A stretch of 41,352 nucleotides of DNA from Rhodospirillaceae bacterium (GCA_018699735.1 JABIRP010000214.1:1-41352), one strand, 5' to 3'; shown: positions 17,447-26,627, counted from the first letter of the stretch. Notes: generated by a model not told the origin, from the letters alone. Numbers and translations are program-made.

Positions 17447-18432
17447 CTGCTGAACAAACATCGCCCGTTCTTGATGTTCGGGGCCTGGTAAAACATTTCC
17501 CAACCGGCAAGCGCGATCAGGTCGTACATGCGGTAAACGGGGTCAACTTTTCCATTCGACCGGGCGAAACACTGGGCATGGTTGGCGAAAGCGGCTCGGG
17601 CAAATCAACGATCGGCCGGACTGTTCTCAGATTAACCGAACCAACGGCAGGAAAGATCGCCTTCCAAGGCCAAGAAATTGCTGAAATGCCCATGGCGGCC
17701 TGCAGGCCATTGCGCGCCGACATGCAGATGGTGTTCCAGGACCCGTGGAGCGCCTTGAATCCACGCATGAAGGTCCGCGATTTGATCGCCGAACCGCTTC
17801 TGCTGCACACTAAAATGACCCGAGGTGAGCGGCGCGACCGGACCGACGAATTGGCAGGGCGTGTCCATCTGAGCACCGATTTCCTGACACGATATCCAAG
17901 CGATCTTTCGGGCGGGCAATTGCAACGGGTGTGTATCGCCCGCGCCATCGCCACCAATCCGAAACTGATTATCCTCGACGAGCCGACCAGTTCGCTGGAT
18001 ATTTCGGTGCGCGCAGGGATTCTGGAATTGCTGGCCGAGATCAAGCAACAGACCGAGGCGGCGGTGTTGTTCATCTCGCACGACCTGGGAACCGTTCGCC
18101 TGATCAGCGACCGAATTGTGGTGCTCTACCTCGGCAAGATCGTCGAATACGCAGATGCTGACGCGGTATTTGAAGACGCGGCTCATCCCTACACCCAGTC
18201 CCTAATGTCAGCGCACTTACCGGCTAACCCGAAGGCCGAGATTCGCCGACATGTGCTGGAAGGTGAAGTCCCCTCTCCTATCGACATGCCCAGCGGTTGC
18301 GCCTTTCACACCCGATGCCCGGTCGCGATCGAAGATTGCCGGCGCACGGAGCCGCAACTGGAAGCCGCCGGAAACAACACGCATCAAGCTGCATGTCTTC
18401 GCATTCTCGATGGGAAGAACCGGATCGACTAA
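17443..18432 (+). CDS. ABC transporter ATPase, DppF type
   Basis: A 329-aa second ATP-binding subunit. It has Walker A GESGSGKST, Q-loop MVFQDPWSALNPRMKV, signature LSGGQLQRV and Walker B LIILDEPTSSLD, and a C-terminal extension with GCAFHTRCPVAIEDC. Start ATG 17443 overlaps the previous stop (ATGA); the longer frame from 17407 is not needed. With the DppD-type protein it drives import through the two permeases. Confidence 0.93.
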   Translation: MTAEQTSPVLDVRGLVKHFPTGKRDQVVHAVNGVNFSIRPGETLGMVGESGSGKSTIGRTVLRLTEPTAGKIAFQGQEIAEMPMAACRPLRADMQMVFQDPWSALNPRMKVRDLIAEPLLLHTKMTRGERRDRTDELAGRVHLSTDFLTRYPSDLSGGQLQRVCIARAIATNPKLIILDEPTSSLDISVRAGILELLAEIKQQTEAAVLFISHDLGTVRLISDRIVVLYLGKIVEYADADAVFEDAAHPYTQSLMSAHLPANPKAEIRRHVLEGEVPSPIDMPSGCAFHTRCPVAIEDCRRTEPQLEAAGNNTHQAACLRILDGKNRID

Positions 18433-18481
18433 CCCGGGGCGATCATCCGACCACCTATAGGCCCGCTGGAGAGCTACGACC

Positions 18482-20500
18482 ATGTCTACCGAACACGCCG
18501 ATGGCCAAACCCTCTACCCAAACCTGCTTGGCCCGACCACGCTCGGCGGGCGACCGGTCAAGAACCGAGTTTGGATGACCGCCCACGCGACGATGCTGGT
18601 CAAGGACCACCTGTTTACCGACGAACACGTCAACTATTACGTCGAGCGCGCCAAGGGCGGCGTGGGCGTCATCACCATGGAAGCCATGGCGGTCCATCGC
18701 TCAACCCAGCCCTATCGGGGTAAGGTTTTTGCCTTCGAGGAAAGGCTGGTTCCTGAGTATCAGAAGATCGCCGCCGCGGTGCAGGCGGAAGGCACTTTGT
18801 TGATGGCCCAGCCTTGGCATCGCGGACGTCAGACTAATTCGATCACCAGTTCCATGCCGGTCTGGGCGCCGTCAGCGGTGCCTTGCGGTGTCTATCGGGA
18901 AATCCCGCACGTTATGACAGCGGCAGATATCGACGAGATCATTGAGGGATACAGGATCTCAGCCCGGCTTGCAGCTCAGGGCAACCTCGACGGGGTCGAG
19001 GTGCATGGCATGGGCCACGGCTACCTGCTGAACCAGTTCCTCTCGCCGGCGACCAATCATAGAAACGATGGTTTCGGCGGCAGCCTGGCGAACCGTCTAC
19101 GCATCATCCACGAGATCCTGGATGCGACCCGTGACGAGGTCGGCAAGGACTGTATCGTCGGCGTCCGTATCAACAGCGACGACGGTCACGAGGGTGGGCT
19201 CGGGCCTGATGAATGGGCCGATATCGCACGCGAATTGGAGGCGACCGGTCACCTCGATTACATCTCGGCCACCCACGGCACCTACATCAACCGCATGCTT
19301 ATCTACCCGACATCGCCGCAGGAGCATGGCTTCCAACTCGCCGCCACTCGAAAGATTAAAGAGGCTGTGAGCATTCCCGTGGTCGGTGTCGGTCGTATCC
19401 TTCACCCAAGCGAGGCAGAGGGATATCTTGAGCAGGGCGATTGCGATTTCATCGGCATGGCACGGGCGCTGATCGCCGATCCGATGTGGGTGAAGAAGGC
19501 GGAGAGCCGCCGAGCTGACAAGATCCGACCTTGTGTCGGGGCCAACTGGTGCATGTCGGCACTCGCGGCCCAAGTACCGCTTGCCTGCATCCATAATCCG
19601 GCCGCCGGTGCCGAACTGACGTTGGGCTCTGACACACTGCAATCGGCCGCGACCGCGCGCAAGGTTGCGGTGGTCGGCGGTGGTCCGGCCGGAATGCGCA
19701 CGGCACTGACCGCCACCCGGCGCGGCCACGCGGTCACAGTGTTCGAGCGCAGCAAAACTCTCGGCGGCCAAATCGGCTGGTGGACCAAGGCGAGCAGCGC
19801 GAGCGAGATCGCGGGCATATCGACTTGGCTCGAAGATCGCCTAGTGGAATCCGACGCCAAGATCCTACGGAACACCGAGGCCACCGTCGAAACGCTCACG
19901 GAAGGCGGGTTCGATGCCGTGATCCTGGCCACCGGCGGCACGGCTTTGCGGCATGGCTGGTCGCCGCTGCATCCAGAAATGTGGGGGCCGGGCACGCCCG
20001 TCGACGGGACCGATCAGGATCATGTTCTGACCTATCAACAAGTGCTGGCGGACGAGGCCTCGGTCGGTGACAACGTATTGATCATCGACACACTCGGCGG
20101 TCGGCAAGCTGCGGTCACGGCCGAGTATCTGGCTGAGCGCGGTCATGCGGTCGAGTTCGTCACCCAATTGGGCCAACCCTCGCCCGATCTCGCGGCCAGC
20201 CGCGATTGGGGTAAGGTGCATGGACGCCTGCGGCGACTCGGCGTGCGGTTCACCGTCGACACGGAGCTGGTCGGCATCGAAGGCTCGACCGTCTCGCTCT
20301 ATGACCTTTACACCAGCGAGCTACAGGACCGCACGGGCATCGACACTGTTGTTCTTGTTGTCGGCGCCAACGCCGAAGACGGCCTGCTGGCACCACTCCA
20401 GGAACGCGGCATCGAGGTTCATATCATCGGTGACGCGTTGGCACCGCGCCGGGTCAACGATGCCATTCGCGAGGGCGAGCTCATCGCCCGTCAAATCTGA
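18482..20500 (+). CDS. TMADH/DgcA/2,4-dienoyl-CoA reductase-type flavoprotein
   Basis: A 672-aa two-part flavoenzyme. Residues 10-345 form an Old Yellow Enzyme barrel that binds FMN (MAQPWHRGRQ, GYLLNQFLSPATNHRNDGFGG, GRILHPSEAE, FIGMARALIADP). Residues 390-670 form FAD/NAD-binding domains (KVAVVGGGPAGM). Between them is the Fe-S region with Cys351, Cys357 and Cys369. The position of the second cluster cysteine in E. coli FadH or trimethylamine dehydrogenase is Ala354 (CVGANWC). This CVGAxxC form recalls dimethylglycine/N-methylproline demethylase relatives (DgcA type) from memory. The enzyme could oxidise an N-methyl or C-N bond or reduce an enoyl group. It follows the transporter by 49 nt and precedes a CMD-like gene by 16 nt. 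Confidence 0.85.
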   Translation: MSTEHADGQTLYPNLLGPTTLGGRPVKNRVWMTAHATMLVKDHLFTDEHVNYYVERAKGGVGVITMEAMAVHRSTQPYRGKVFAFEERLVPEYQKIAAAVQAEGTLLMAQPWHRGRQTNSITSSMPVWAPSAVPCGVYREIPHVMTAADIDEIIEGYRISARLAAQGNLDGVEVHGMGHGYLLNQFLSPATNHRNDGFGGSLANRLRIIHEILDATRDEVGKDCIVGVRINSDDGHEGGLGPDEWADIARELEATGHLDYISATHGTYINRMLIYPTSPQEHGFQLAATRKIKEAVSIPVVGVGRILHPSEAEGYLEQGDCDFIGMARALIADPMWVKKAESRRADKIRPCVGANWCMSALAAQVPLACIHNPAAGAELTLGSDTLQSAATARKVAVVGGGPAGMRTALTATRRGHAVTVFERSKTLGGQIGWWTKASSASEIAGISTWLEDRLVESDAKILRNTEATVETLTEGGFDAVILATGGTALRHGWSPLHPEMWGPGTPVDGTDQDHVLTYQQVLADEASVGDNVLIIDTLGGRQAAVTAEYLAERGHAVEFVTQLGQPSPDLAASRDWGKVHGRLRRLGVRFTVDTELVGIEGSTVSLYDLYTSELQDRTGIDTVVLVVGANAEDGLLAPLQERGIEVHIIGDALAPRRVNDAIREGELIARQI

Positions 20501-20516
20501 ACCGAAAGGACGAACC

Positions 20517-20921
20517 ATGACGCCCGAAGGACAAGCCGAACTCGACAAGATACGCGAAGTTCGTGGCTACACACTGCCGGTACACGATTATCTGGCCGAG
20601 CTCGATCCGGAAATGCTGAAGCGCTACGGCAATCTGGCCTCCTATGCCCTATTTGGTGAGGCCGAAGGCCGCCCGATGGACCTGAAGACCCGCTTTCTGG
20701 TCCTGGTTGGCGTGACCACGGCGGTTAAGGGTGATCACGAAGGTGTCGAATGGGCGGCGGCGCGGGCAGTTCAGAACGGTGCGACTTGGAAGGAGGTCTA
20801 CGAGGCTGCCTTCATGGCCGCGTTGCCTGCGGGTATCCCGGCGTTCGAGTCCGCCTGTCATACGTTCAACCGAATGAAGAAAGGCGAAGGCCTGGTCGAC
20901 CAGGAAGTTCCCGAGGGGTGA
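20517..20921 (+). CDS. Carboxymuconolactone decarboxylase (CMD)-family protein
   Basis: A 134-aa all-helical protein of the AhpD/CMD type. The central block KGDHEGVEWAAARAVQNGATWKEVYEAAF matches the CMD helix pair (HxxxA..GAT.EEI.E). The redox CxxC of AhpD-like peroxidases is absent, with only one cysteine (SACHTF), so antioxidant activity is unlikely. A lactone-decarboxylase-like or binding role is more plausible. AAGGA lies before ATG 20517. Its stop overlaps the GTG of the GMC enzyme (GTGA), suggesting coupled synthesis. Confidence 0.85.
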   Translation: MTPEGQAELDKIREVRGYTLPVHDYLAELDPEMLKRYGNLASYALFGEAEGRPMDLKTRFLVLVGVTTAVKGDHEGVEWAAARAVQNGATWKEVYEAAFMAALPAGIPAFESACHTFNRMKKGEGLVDQEVPEG

Positions 20922-22543
20922 GAAACGCTCCCGAAACCGCGGACATTGTCATCGTCGGCGCCGGAGCGTCTAGCGCGGCCATGGCTTGGCGGTTATCGGG
21001 GAAAGGTCTGAAAATTGTCGTGCTCGAACGTGGTGACTGGGTCGATCAACACCGTTCACCGAGCCTACGCCCGGATTGGGAATTAGCCCTGCAAAGCGAG
21101 TACCACGCCAACCCTAATATCCGACGGGCGCCGGCCGACTACCCGGTGAACGAGGTGGATACACCGATCAAGCCGGCGATCTTCAACGCCGTCGGTGGCG
21201 GTACCATCCGATGGGGAGCGCATTTTCCACGCCAACACCCCTCCGACTTCCGGGTTCGATCTCTCGACGGTGTCGCGGTGGATTGGCCGCTTACCTATGA
21301 TGACCTTGTCCCCTACTACGATCTGAACGATCGCATGATGGGGGTTTCCGGTCTGGCTGGCGACCCAGCCAATCCAGATCGAGCGGTCAGACCGAATCCA
21401 CCTCTACCGATGTGCCCGGCGACACGCGCCTTGGCCGGCGGATTCGACGAGCTTGGCTGGCATTGGTGGCCATCGGACGCCGCAATCTTGAGCGTGGACG
21501 ACGCTAACGGTCGATCGGCATGCAATTCTTGTGGACCCTGCGGCCTTGGATGCCCTCGGTACGCCAGGGCAAGCGTCGATGTGACGTATTGGCGATCCGC
21601 AATAACAGCCGGCATCGAGCTTCGAACCGGCCACGTTGTGCGCAAGTTAGAGATGGGTAAGGTCGGCCAGGTGAACCTGGTTCGGTATATCAACAGCAAT
21701 GGCCACGAGGGCACCATTTCTTCCCAAGTCGTCGTCGTCGCCTGCAATGGTTTGGGCAGTGCCCGGCTGTTACTTGCCAGTGGAGATGGAGATAGAGACG
21801 GAGACGGAATCGCGAATGCCTCTGGTCTTGTCGGTCGCAATTTGATGCTGCATCCAACAGCAATCGTCACTGGTGTTTTCAAAGAGCAATTGAAAAGCTA
21901 CCGAGGCCCCTTCGCGAGTGCGCTCTATTCGCAGGAGTTTTATGAGAGCGACCGAGAGCGAGGCTTCGTGCGCGGCTTTCAACTCCAAGCCTTGCGGGGT
22001 CAGGGACCTCTCTCTACTGCGCTAGGTGGTTATATGCGCCGTCTTCCCTGGGGCACGGGGCACCATAGTAGGTTTGTACGCGAATTCGGTCGAACCGTCA
22101 GTCTGACGGTGACTTGCGATGATTTGCCGGAGTCGGAAAATCGCGTCACTTTGGAACCGGGTAATCGCGACCGATGGGATATGGCCATACCACGTATGTA
22201 CTATCGTCTCGGCGAGAATACCAAGCGCATGATCGCATTCGGAATTGATCGTGCCCGTGAAGCCCTTGAAGCTGCCGGAGCTCGTGATGTCGTTGTCAAT
22301 CCACTGGCACGCCAGGCTGGGTTTCATATGCTCGGAACGGCTCGAATGGGTCTGGACCCGAAGTCCTCGGTTGTCGACGCGGACTGTCGGTGTCACACGG
22401 TCGACAACCTGATGATCATTGACGGCAGTGTTTTTCCGACTGCGTCAGCCGTTAATCCAACACCGACTATCCAGGCGATTGCGCTCCGCGCCGCAGACCG
22501 TTTGCTAGCACGTTTGGGGATGCCCCAGGAGCGTGCGGCGTGA
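20918..22543 (+). CDS. GMC-family FAD oxidoreductase with ferredoxin-like cysteine motif
   Basis: A 541-aa glucose-methanol-choline oxidoreductase that oxidises an alcohol or related group with FAD. The dinucleotide fold is VIVGAGASSAAMAWRL (residues 11-26) ending in VLERG. GGGTIRWGAHFPRQ and the C-terminal HMLGTARMG and NPTPTIQAIALRAADR, with the active-site His/Asn, are standard. Residues 202-212 read CNSCGPCGLGC, a CxxCxxCxxxCP pattern like that of ferredoxins. Known bacterial FAD-glucose dehydrogenases carry a 3Fe-4S cluster in the equivalent region. GTG 20918 is the only start that avoids overrunning the CMD gene. The next gene, coupled by a GTGA overlap, looks like its small subunit. 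Confidence 0.88.
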   Translation: MRNAPETADIVIVGAGASSAAMAWRLSGKGLKIVVLERGDWVDQHRSPSLRPDWELALQSEYHANPNIRRAPADYPVNEVDTPIKPAIFNAVGGGTIRWGAHFPRQHPSDFRVRSLDGVAVDWPLTYDDLVPYYDLNDRMMGVSGLAGDPANPDRAVRPNPPLPMCPATRALAGGFDELGWHWWPSDAAILSVDDANGRSACNSCGPCGLGCPRYARASVDVTYWRSAITAGIELRTGHVVRKLEMGKVGQVNLVRYINSNGHEGTISSQVVVVACNGLGSARLLLASGDGDRDGDGIANASGLVGRNLMLHPTAIVTGVFKEQLKSYRGPFASALYSQEFYESDRERGFVRGFQLQALRGQGPLSTALGGYMRRLPWGTGHHSRFVREFGRTVSLTVTCDDLPESENRVTLEPGNRDRWDMAIPRMYYRLGENTKRMIAFGIDRAREALEAAGARDVVVNPLARQAGFHMLGTARMGLDPKSSVVDADCRCHTVDNLMIIDGSVFPTASAVNPTPTIQAIALRAADRLLARLGMPQERAA

Positions 22544-22998
22544 CCACGCGGGATCCTCTCCTCGCTAGCTTCCTCGGCCATCTTCTACCAGGTGACCACA
22601 ACGGTTGGCCGACAGCCAGTACCCTCCATTTGGCCCGGCGCTTCAGAGAGCATGTTACGCGTACACCGGACGGTACTTCCGCATTGGCATTGATCCTCGA
22701 TCACCTTGGTGATGGGTTCATGAAGCGTGCACCGGATGATGCAAACGCGTTGCTCTTGAAATTCGAGGAGGAAGCGCCCGACGAATTCGAACGATTGGTC
22801 GTTGCGGCCTATAGTGTCTATTACACCGACCCCGGCGTATTGGCCGCAGTCGAACGATTGACCGGTTATGAAGCGCGCCCACCGCAGCCGCTCGGGCATG
22901 AATTGGAGCCATTCGACGAAGCTTTGTTGGCCAATGTCCGGCGACGCGAACCGTTTTGGCGACGCATCAACGACATTCTGCCATCGGACAGAGAGTGA
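22540..22998 (+). CDS. Putative small subunit of the GMC oxidoreductase (gluconate dehydrogenase subunit 3-like)
   Basis: A 152-aa soluble protein coupled to the GMC gene by a 4-nt overlap (GTG start). Its layout resembles gluconate 2-dehydrogenase subunit 3: LLPGDHNGWPTAS near the N-terminus, then a helical middle with FMKRAPDDANALLLKFEEE and FERLVVAAYSVYYTDPGV. Those subunits normally carry a twin-arginine leader that exports the whole complex. None is seen here, so this enzyme probably stays in the cytoplasm. Assignment rests mainly on position and general pattern; an unrelated partner protein is possible. Confidence 0.62.
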   Translation: MTTRDPLLASFLGHLLPGDHNGWPTASTLHLARRFREHVTRTPDGTSALALILDHLGDGFMKRAPDDANALLLKFEEEAPDEFERLVVAAYSVYYTDPGVLAAVERLTGYEARPPQPLGHELEPFDEALLANVRRREPFWRRINDILPSDRE

Positions 22999-23026
22999 CG
23001 AGAGGTATCAAAGAAAGGGCCGAAAA

Positions 23027-24103
23027 ATGGAAATGAGATTGACGCGCTCGCATCAAGCACGCCTCGACATGGTCGAGGGGCTTAAGGTTTTCATAGGCTC
23101 AAACATGATGCCGGAAGTCCGTCGCGAGTTCGATGCCTGGCGGGATCGGACCAAACCGTCCGAGACCGAATTGCGTGACCGCAAATTCATGGCAAATCAC
23201 CTCGAGCGTGACCCTCTCTATCAGGCCTCTCGTGGCCTGCAGCGGTTGAGCCAGGAGGCGATGTGGCGCGAGGTTATCGCCGGCCTCGAGTCTCGTCGGC
23301 CTGAAATCGAGGCAACCCTGGAGTTGCCGATAGACGCACCGGGCTCACTCAGCCTGAACCCCGACCTCGAAATGCCGCATTACTACGACAGCAATGAGTT
23401 CCATCTGCAGCCGGGGAATTTTCATCGCGACGATCTGGCCGGTGTGATCTACGAGTTGGGCGTGGCGACCTACACCATGCATCGCTATGGCAGCGCCGGC
23501 GACGAGATGGGGCGGGCCTTGGTCTCGGTCCTACCGAAAAAGGACTATCGCCGCATCCTCTATATCGGCTGCGGTCCTGCCTATAAGGCCTATCCTGTCG
23601 CTGACGCCTTTCCCGATGCCGAGTTCCATGCGATCGACCTCGGTGCGCCGATGCTGAAATTCGCCCGTCACCGCGCGGCTGAGCATAACAGGCCGATCCA
23701 TTTCAAGCAGATGAACGGCGAAGCGACGGATTATCCGGACGGATACTTCGATCTCGTCTTCTGCAAGCTGCTTCTGCACGAGGTCCCGACTAAGGCGGTC
23801 GTCAATTGTGTCAACGAAGCCCATCGCATTCTGGCGCCGGGCGGGGTTTTCGCGAACCTGGAACTGCCAAGCTACGATAGTCTGGATCCCTTGAGCGCCT
23901 ACCTGATGGACTGGGACACTTTGCACAATGGTGAGCCCTACTGGCGTGCCTACCACGAAATGGATCTACTCGGCGCCTATCGCGACGCTGGTTTCGAGGC
24001 CGAACTCATCGAAGCGCATAGCGAATGGGGCGGCGCCAAAGGGAACTACATGGGCCGCTTTGCCTATCACGTAAGCATGGGCCAAAAGCCGGGGGCCGAC
24101 TGA
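23027..24103 (+). CDS. Class I SAM-dependent methyltransferase
   Basis: A 358-aa protein. A helical N-terminal half of about 180 residues precedes a Rossmann-type methyltransferase domain: motif I ILYIGCGPAYKA, an acidic end of strand 2 (FHAIDLG), FDLVFCKLLLHEVP and HRILAPGGVFANLELP. ATG 23027 follows an AAAGAAAGGG ribosome site 28 nt after the previous stop. The methyl acceptor is unknown. In this operon it might methylate or demethylate a pathway intermediate, or the N-terminal domain may bind the substrate. The stop overlaps the next start (TGATG). Confidence 0.85.
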   Translation: MEMRLTRSHQARLDMVEGLKVFIGSNMMPEVRREFDAWRDRTKPSETELRDRKFMANHLERDPLYQASRGLQRLSQEAMWREVIAGLESRRPEIEATLELPIDAPGSLSLNPDLEMPHYYDSNEFHLQPGNFHRDDLAGVIYELGVATYTMHRYGSAGDEMGRALVSVLPKKDYRRILYIGCGPAYKAYPVADAFPDAEFHAIDLGAPMLKFARHRAAEHNRPIHFKQMNGEATDYPDGYFDLVFCKLLLHEVPTKAVVNCVNEAHRILAPGGVFANLELPSYDSLDPLSAYLMDWDTLHNGEPYWRAYHEMDLLGAYRDAGFEAELIEAHSEWGGAKGNYMGRFAYHVSMGQKPGAD

Positions 24104-24405
24104 TGGCGCAACCAACCGATTACTTCTCAGAGGTCTCTAAAACCGACCTGACCCGGGTCGTGATTGCGCTGGCGACAGAGGTGTTTGAGACCAGGGATCG
24201 TGTCAGCGCCTTGGAACAAATTCTCGCCGGCCAAAACATCGATCTGGCACCGTTGGATGCCTTGGTTGAACCCGCCGTCTATGACGAGGAGCGGTTGGCC
24301 GAACGCGATGCATTCGTTGCCCGAGTTTTCTCAGCGATGAAGACGGCCACTGCAGATGGGGCCGGTACCGATGGGTCAGGCATCCAGGAAAGCGGCAAAG
24401 GCTGA
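24103..24405 (+). CDS. Small protein of unknown function (100 aa)
   Basis: Starts inside the methyltransferase stop (TGATG), so it is translated with it. The sequence is charged and mostly helical (TDLTRVVIALATEVFETRDRVSALEQIL), which could form a short coiled coil. The last 20 residues are Gly/Ser/Thr-rich and disordered-looking. There is no signal peptide, membrane segment or recognised motif. The 3' end overlaps the end of the convergent alpha/beta-hydrolase gene by 30 nt. It may be an accessory subunit of the methyltransferase. Confidence 0.65.
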   Translation: MAQPTDYFSEVSKTDLTRVVIALATEVFETRDRVSALEQILAGQNIDLAPLDALVEPAVYDEERLAERDAFVARVFSAMKTATADGAGTDGSGIQESGKG

Positions 24406-25209
24406 GGCCGTTTCGTCCAAATCCTCGGGGGTCGTAACGCCAGGCAGACTGCGACAATCGGCGCCCGGCAGCAGCTTGCTCGCCGCCTCGAACACCGGGT
24501 AAACCAGATCGGTCTCGCCAAACGTGATCATGGTCGGCTGAGTAATCTTTGGCACTTGGTCCGCCATCGAATAGCGGAATGCCGCCCGGTAGGACTTGTG
24601 GTAGGTGGTCAGCCCTTTCAGCACCTCGACAAATTTGATCTGCAAGAAATCAGCGCTCGGCAGATCGATCGGGACACGATTTTCTTTCTGCTTCTTGAAC
24701 CACGGAAAATAAATGTACTGGTCGCGAATGAAGTGCCAAGCCCACATAACATGGCCGCCGATCTGATCCGGGACGACCTCGGGCGCGTAGATCTTTAAGA
24801 TCTCATCGAGATCATCCGGTGTGTAGAGCCCGAATCCGTCGAGGATCACTTTGCGTACCCGGCCCGGATAGGCGAGCGCAATTTCCGTTGCCATGCGGGC
24901 CCCGGTATGGGTGCCGTAGAGATCCACTGCCTGCAAGTCGAGCCTATCCATCGTGCCAATCACGGCGGCCGCGTAGTCGGCGATCTCGGGCGTATCGCCC
25001 TCTGGAGGCATCGAATCCCCATTGCCAAGCGTATCGGGAGCGATGACCCAGCGGCTGTCGCCCATGGCCGCAATTACCTTCTCGATCATCTTCGAGGATC
25101 CGGGCGAGGCATGCAGCATGACCAGCGGCGCCGGCCCGCCCTCTCCGGATTGACGGTAGTGGACCTGGCCGTCAGGAAAATCCACGAAGCCGCGTCGGAC
25201 GATTGCCAT
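24376..25209 (-). CDS. Alpha/beta-hydrolase-fold protein with His at the nucleophile position
   Basis: A 277-aa alpha/beta-hydrolase. The oxyanion block LHASPGSS (residues 32-39), PDTLGNGDS and the acid strand TFGETDLVYP are standard. The nucleophile elbow reads GTHTG, so His101 sits where Ser, Asp or Cys is expected. The usual catalytic histidine near the C-terminus is not evident (LPGVTTPEDL). It is therefore unlikely to work as a serine hydrolase. It may catalyse an unusual reaction or bind ligand. It lies 20 nt downstream of the amidase on the same strand and is probably co-transcribed with it. Confidence 0.87.
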   Translation of the reverse strand: MAIVRRGFVDFPDGQVHYRQSGEGGPAPLVMLHASPGSSKMIEKVIAAMGDSRWVIAPDTLGNGDSMPPEGDTPEIADYAAAVIGTMDRLDLQAVDLYGTHTGARMATEIALAYPGRVRKVILDGFGLYTPDDLDEILKIYAPEVVPDQIGGHVMWAWHFIRDQYIYFPWFKKQKENRVPIDLPSADFLQIKFVEVLKGLTTYHKSYRAAFRYSMADQVPKITQPTMITFGETDLVYPVFEAASKLLPGADCRSLPGVTTPEDLDETASAFAAFLDA

Positions 25210-25229
25210 GCCTTGGTTCCTTTTGCTGA

Positions 25230-26627
25230 CTACGCGATTGCGCGGCGATCGAACTCGGGCGTCGCGCGTTCATAGGCGTGGGAGACACGTAGCACTGTCG
25301 CATCCTCGAACAGACGACCAGTGACCTGCAAGGCCATCGGCATCCCAGCAGCCGAAAACCCGCAGCGTGTCGAAACAGCAGGAACTCCAGAGACGTTCGC
25401 CGGCGCCGTAATCAGAGGCGTGTTGAGGAAATAGAAGGGTTTGACATCGGCGGCGAGCGGCGGATCACCAATCATGCCGGGATAGACCAATACATCGACC
25501 TCATCCATTGCCCGCCGCGTCGCTTGCGCCAACTCCCGACGCATTTTCTGGGCCTCTAGGTAGTCTGTTGCCGAGATGAAACCGCCGAGCGATATCCGCG
25601 CTTTGGTCAATGTCGAATAGTCCCCGGCTCGCGAGGTCAGCCACTCCTCATGAATGGCGAAAGCTTCCGACATCATGATGACGGAGTTGCAGACTGTGAA
25701 ATCCCACAAACTCGGCAACTCAACATCAACCACCTCGGCGCCCAATTCGGCGAAGACCTGCAATGCCACCTCGGTCGCAAGTCGTGGCTCCTCGCCGACG
25801 CCCTCCTCTTCGGCAAAACCGCGAACGTAACCCACGCGCAGACCATCCAGGCGATCACTCAGCGCCGCCGTCGCTCCGGGAGGGGCGGCTACCACACTTG
25901 TCGGGTGACGCGGGTCGTGCCCGGAAATGATATCGAGCATCAAGGCGCAATCCTCACTGGACCGCGCCATCGGCCCCGCATGATCGAGCGAACCGCTTAG
26001 CGGAAACAGCCCGCGCAGACTGACCAGACCATAGGTCGGCTTGATCCCGACGATGCCGCAGAACGCGGCTGGGATCCGCACAGACCCGCCAGTATCGGAT
26101 CCAAGCGCGCCCGGGAAGAGGCCGGCCGACAATCCGACCCCGGCACCACTGGAAGATCCGCCCGGATATCGATCGGTGTTCCAAGGGTTGCGGGAGTGTG
26201 GGACCAATCCGTTGTCAGAGGGTCCGCCGAGACAAAACTCCGTACATTCCAGTTTACCCAAGAGAACAGCGCCGGCATCGCGGAGTTTCTCCCAGGCCGC
26301 GGCATCCTCTGAGGGCACCCGGTCAGCCAAGACCCGCGAGCAAATGGTGGTCCGGATAGCCTTGGTGTCGTAGGCGTCCTTCAGCGCCACCGGAATGCCA
26401 TGCAGGGCGCCTCGTTTGCGGCCAGCCGCGATCTCGGCATCGGCGGCCCGCGCCATATCGAGAGCGAGCTCGAAGGTGGGTGTGATGAAGGCGCGATACT
26501 CATCATCCAGGCGCTCGATCCGCGCGATCAACGCCTTGGTCAATTCAACGGAACTAACCTCACGGGTTTCCAGCAGGCCCGATAAACGGGCGAGCGAGAG
26601 GTAGTGCAAATCCGTTGGCTCAGTCAC
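25230..26627 (-). CDS. Amidase (amidase-signature family, AtzE/GatA-like)
   Basis: A 465-aa amidase-signature enzyme that hydrolyses a C-N amide bond in the cytoplasm. The Ser-cisSer-Lys triad is complete: Lys83 in PVALKDAYDTK, a cis-Ser within PGGSSSGAG (158-160) and nucleophile Ser182 in GSDTGGSVRIPAA. CGIVGIKPTYG follows as usual. Length fits the family. Its start overlaps the preceding 64-aa AtzG-like gene by 8 nt, the arrangement of AtzE (1-carboxybiuret hydrolase) with AtzG. It is upstream of the altered alpha/beta-hydrolase, suggesting a three-gene minus-strand operon. Confidence 0.92.
   Translation of the reverse strand: MTEPTDLHYLSLARLSGLLETREVSSVELTKALIARIERLDDEYRAFITPTFELALDMARAADAEIAAGRKRGALHGIPVALKDAYDTKAIRTTICSRVLADRVPSEDAAAWEKLRDAGAVLLGKLECTEFCLGGPSDNGLVPHSRNPWNTDRYPGGSSSGAGVGLSAGLFPGALGSDTGGSVRIPAAFCGIVGIKPTYGLVSLRGLFPLSGSLDHAGPMARSSEDCALMLDIISGHDPRHPTSVVAAPPGATAALSDRLDGLRVGYVRGFAEEEGVGEEPRLATEVALQVFAELGAEVVDVELPSLWDFTVCNSVIMMSEAFAIHEEWLTSRAGDYSTLTKARISLGGFISATDYLEAQKMRRELAQATRRAMDEVDVLVYPGMIGDPPLAADVKPFYFLNTPLITAPANVSGVPAVSTRCGFSAAGMPMALQVTGRLFEDATVLRVSHAYERATPEFDRRAIA

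Noticed and set aside
21781-21815. Short GA-rich run (GGAGATGGAGATAGAGACGGAGACGG) inside the GMC gene
   Set aside because: It encodes the Asp/Gly loop SGDGDRDGDG in frame; a local codon repeat rather than a separate feature.
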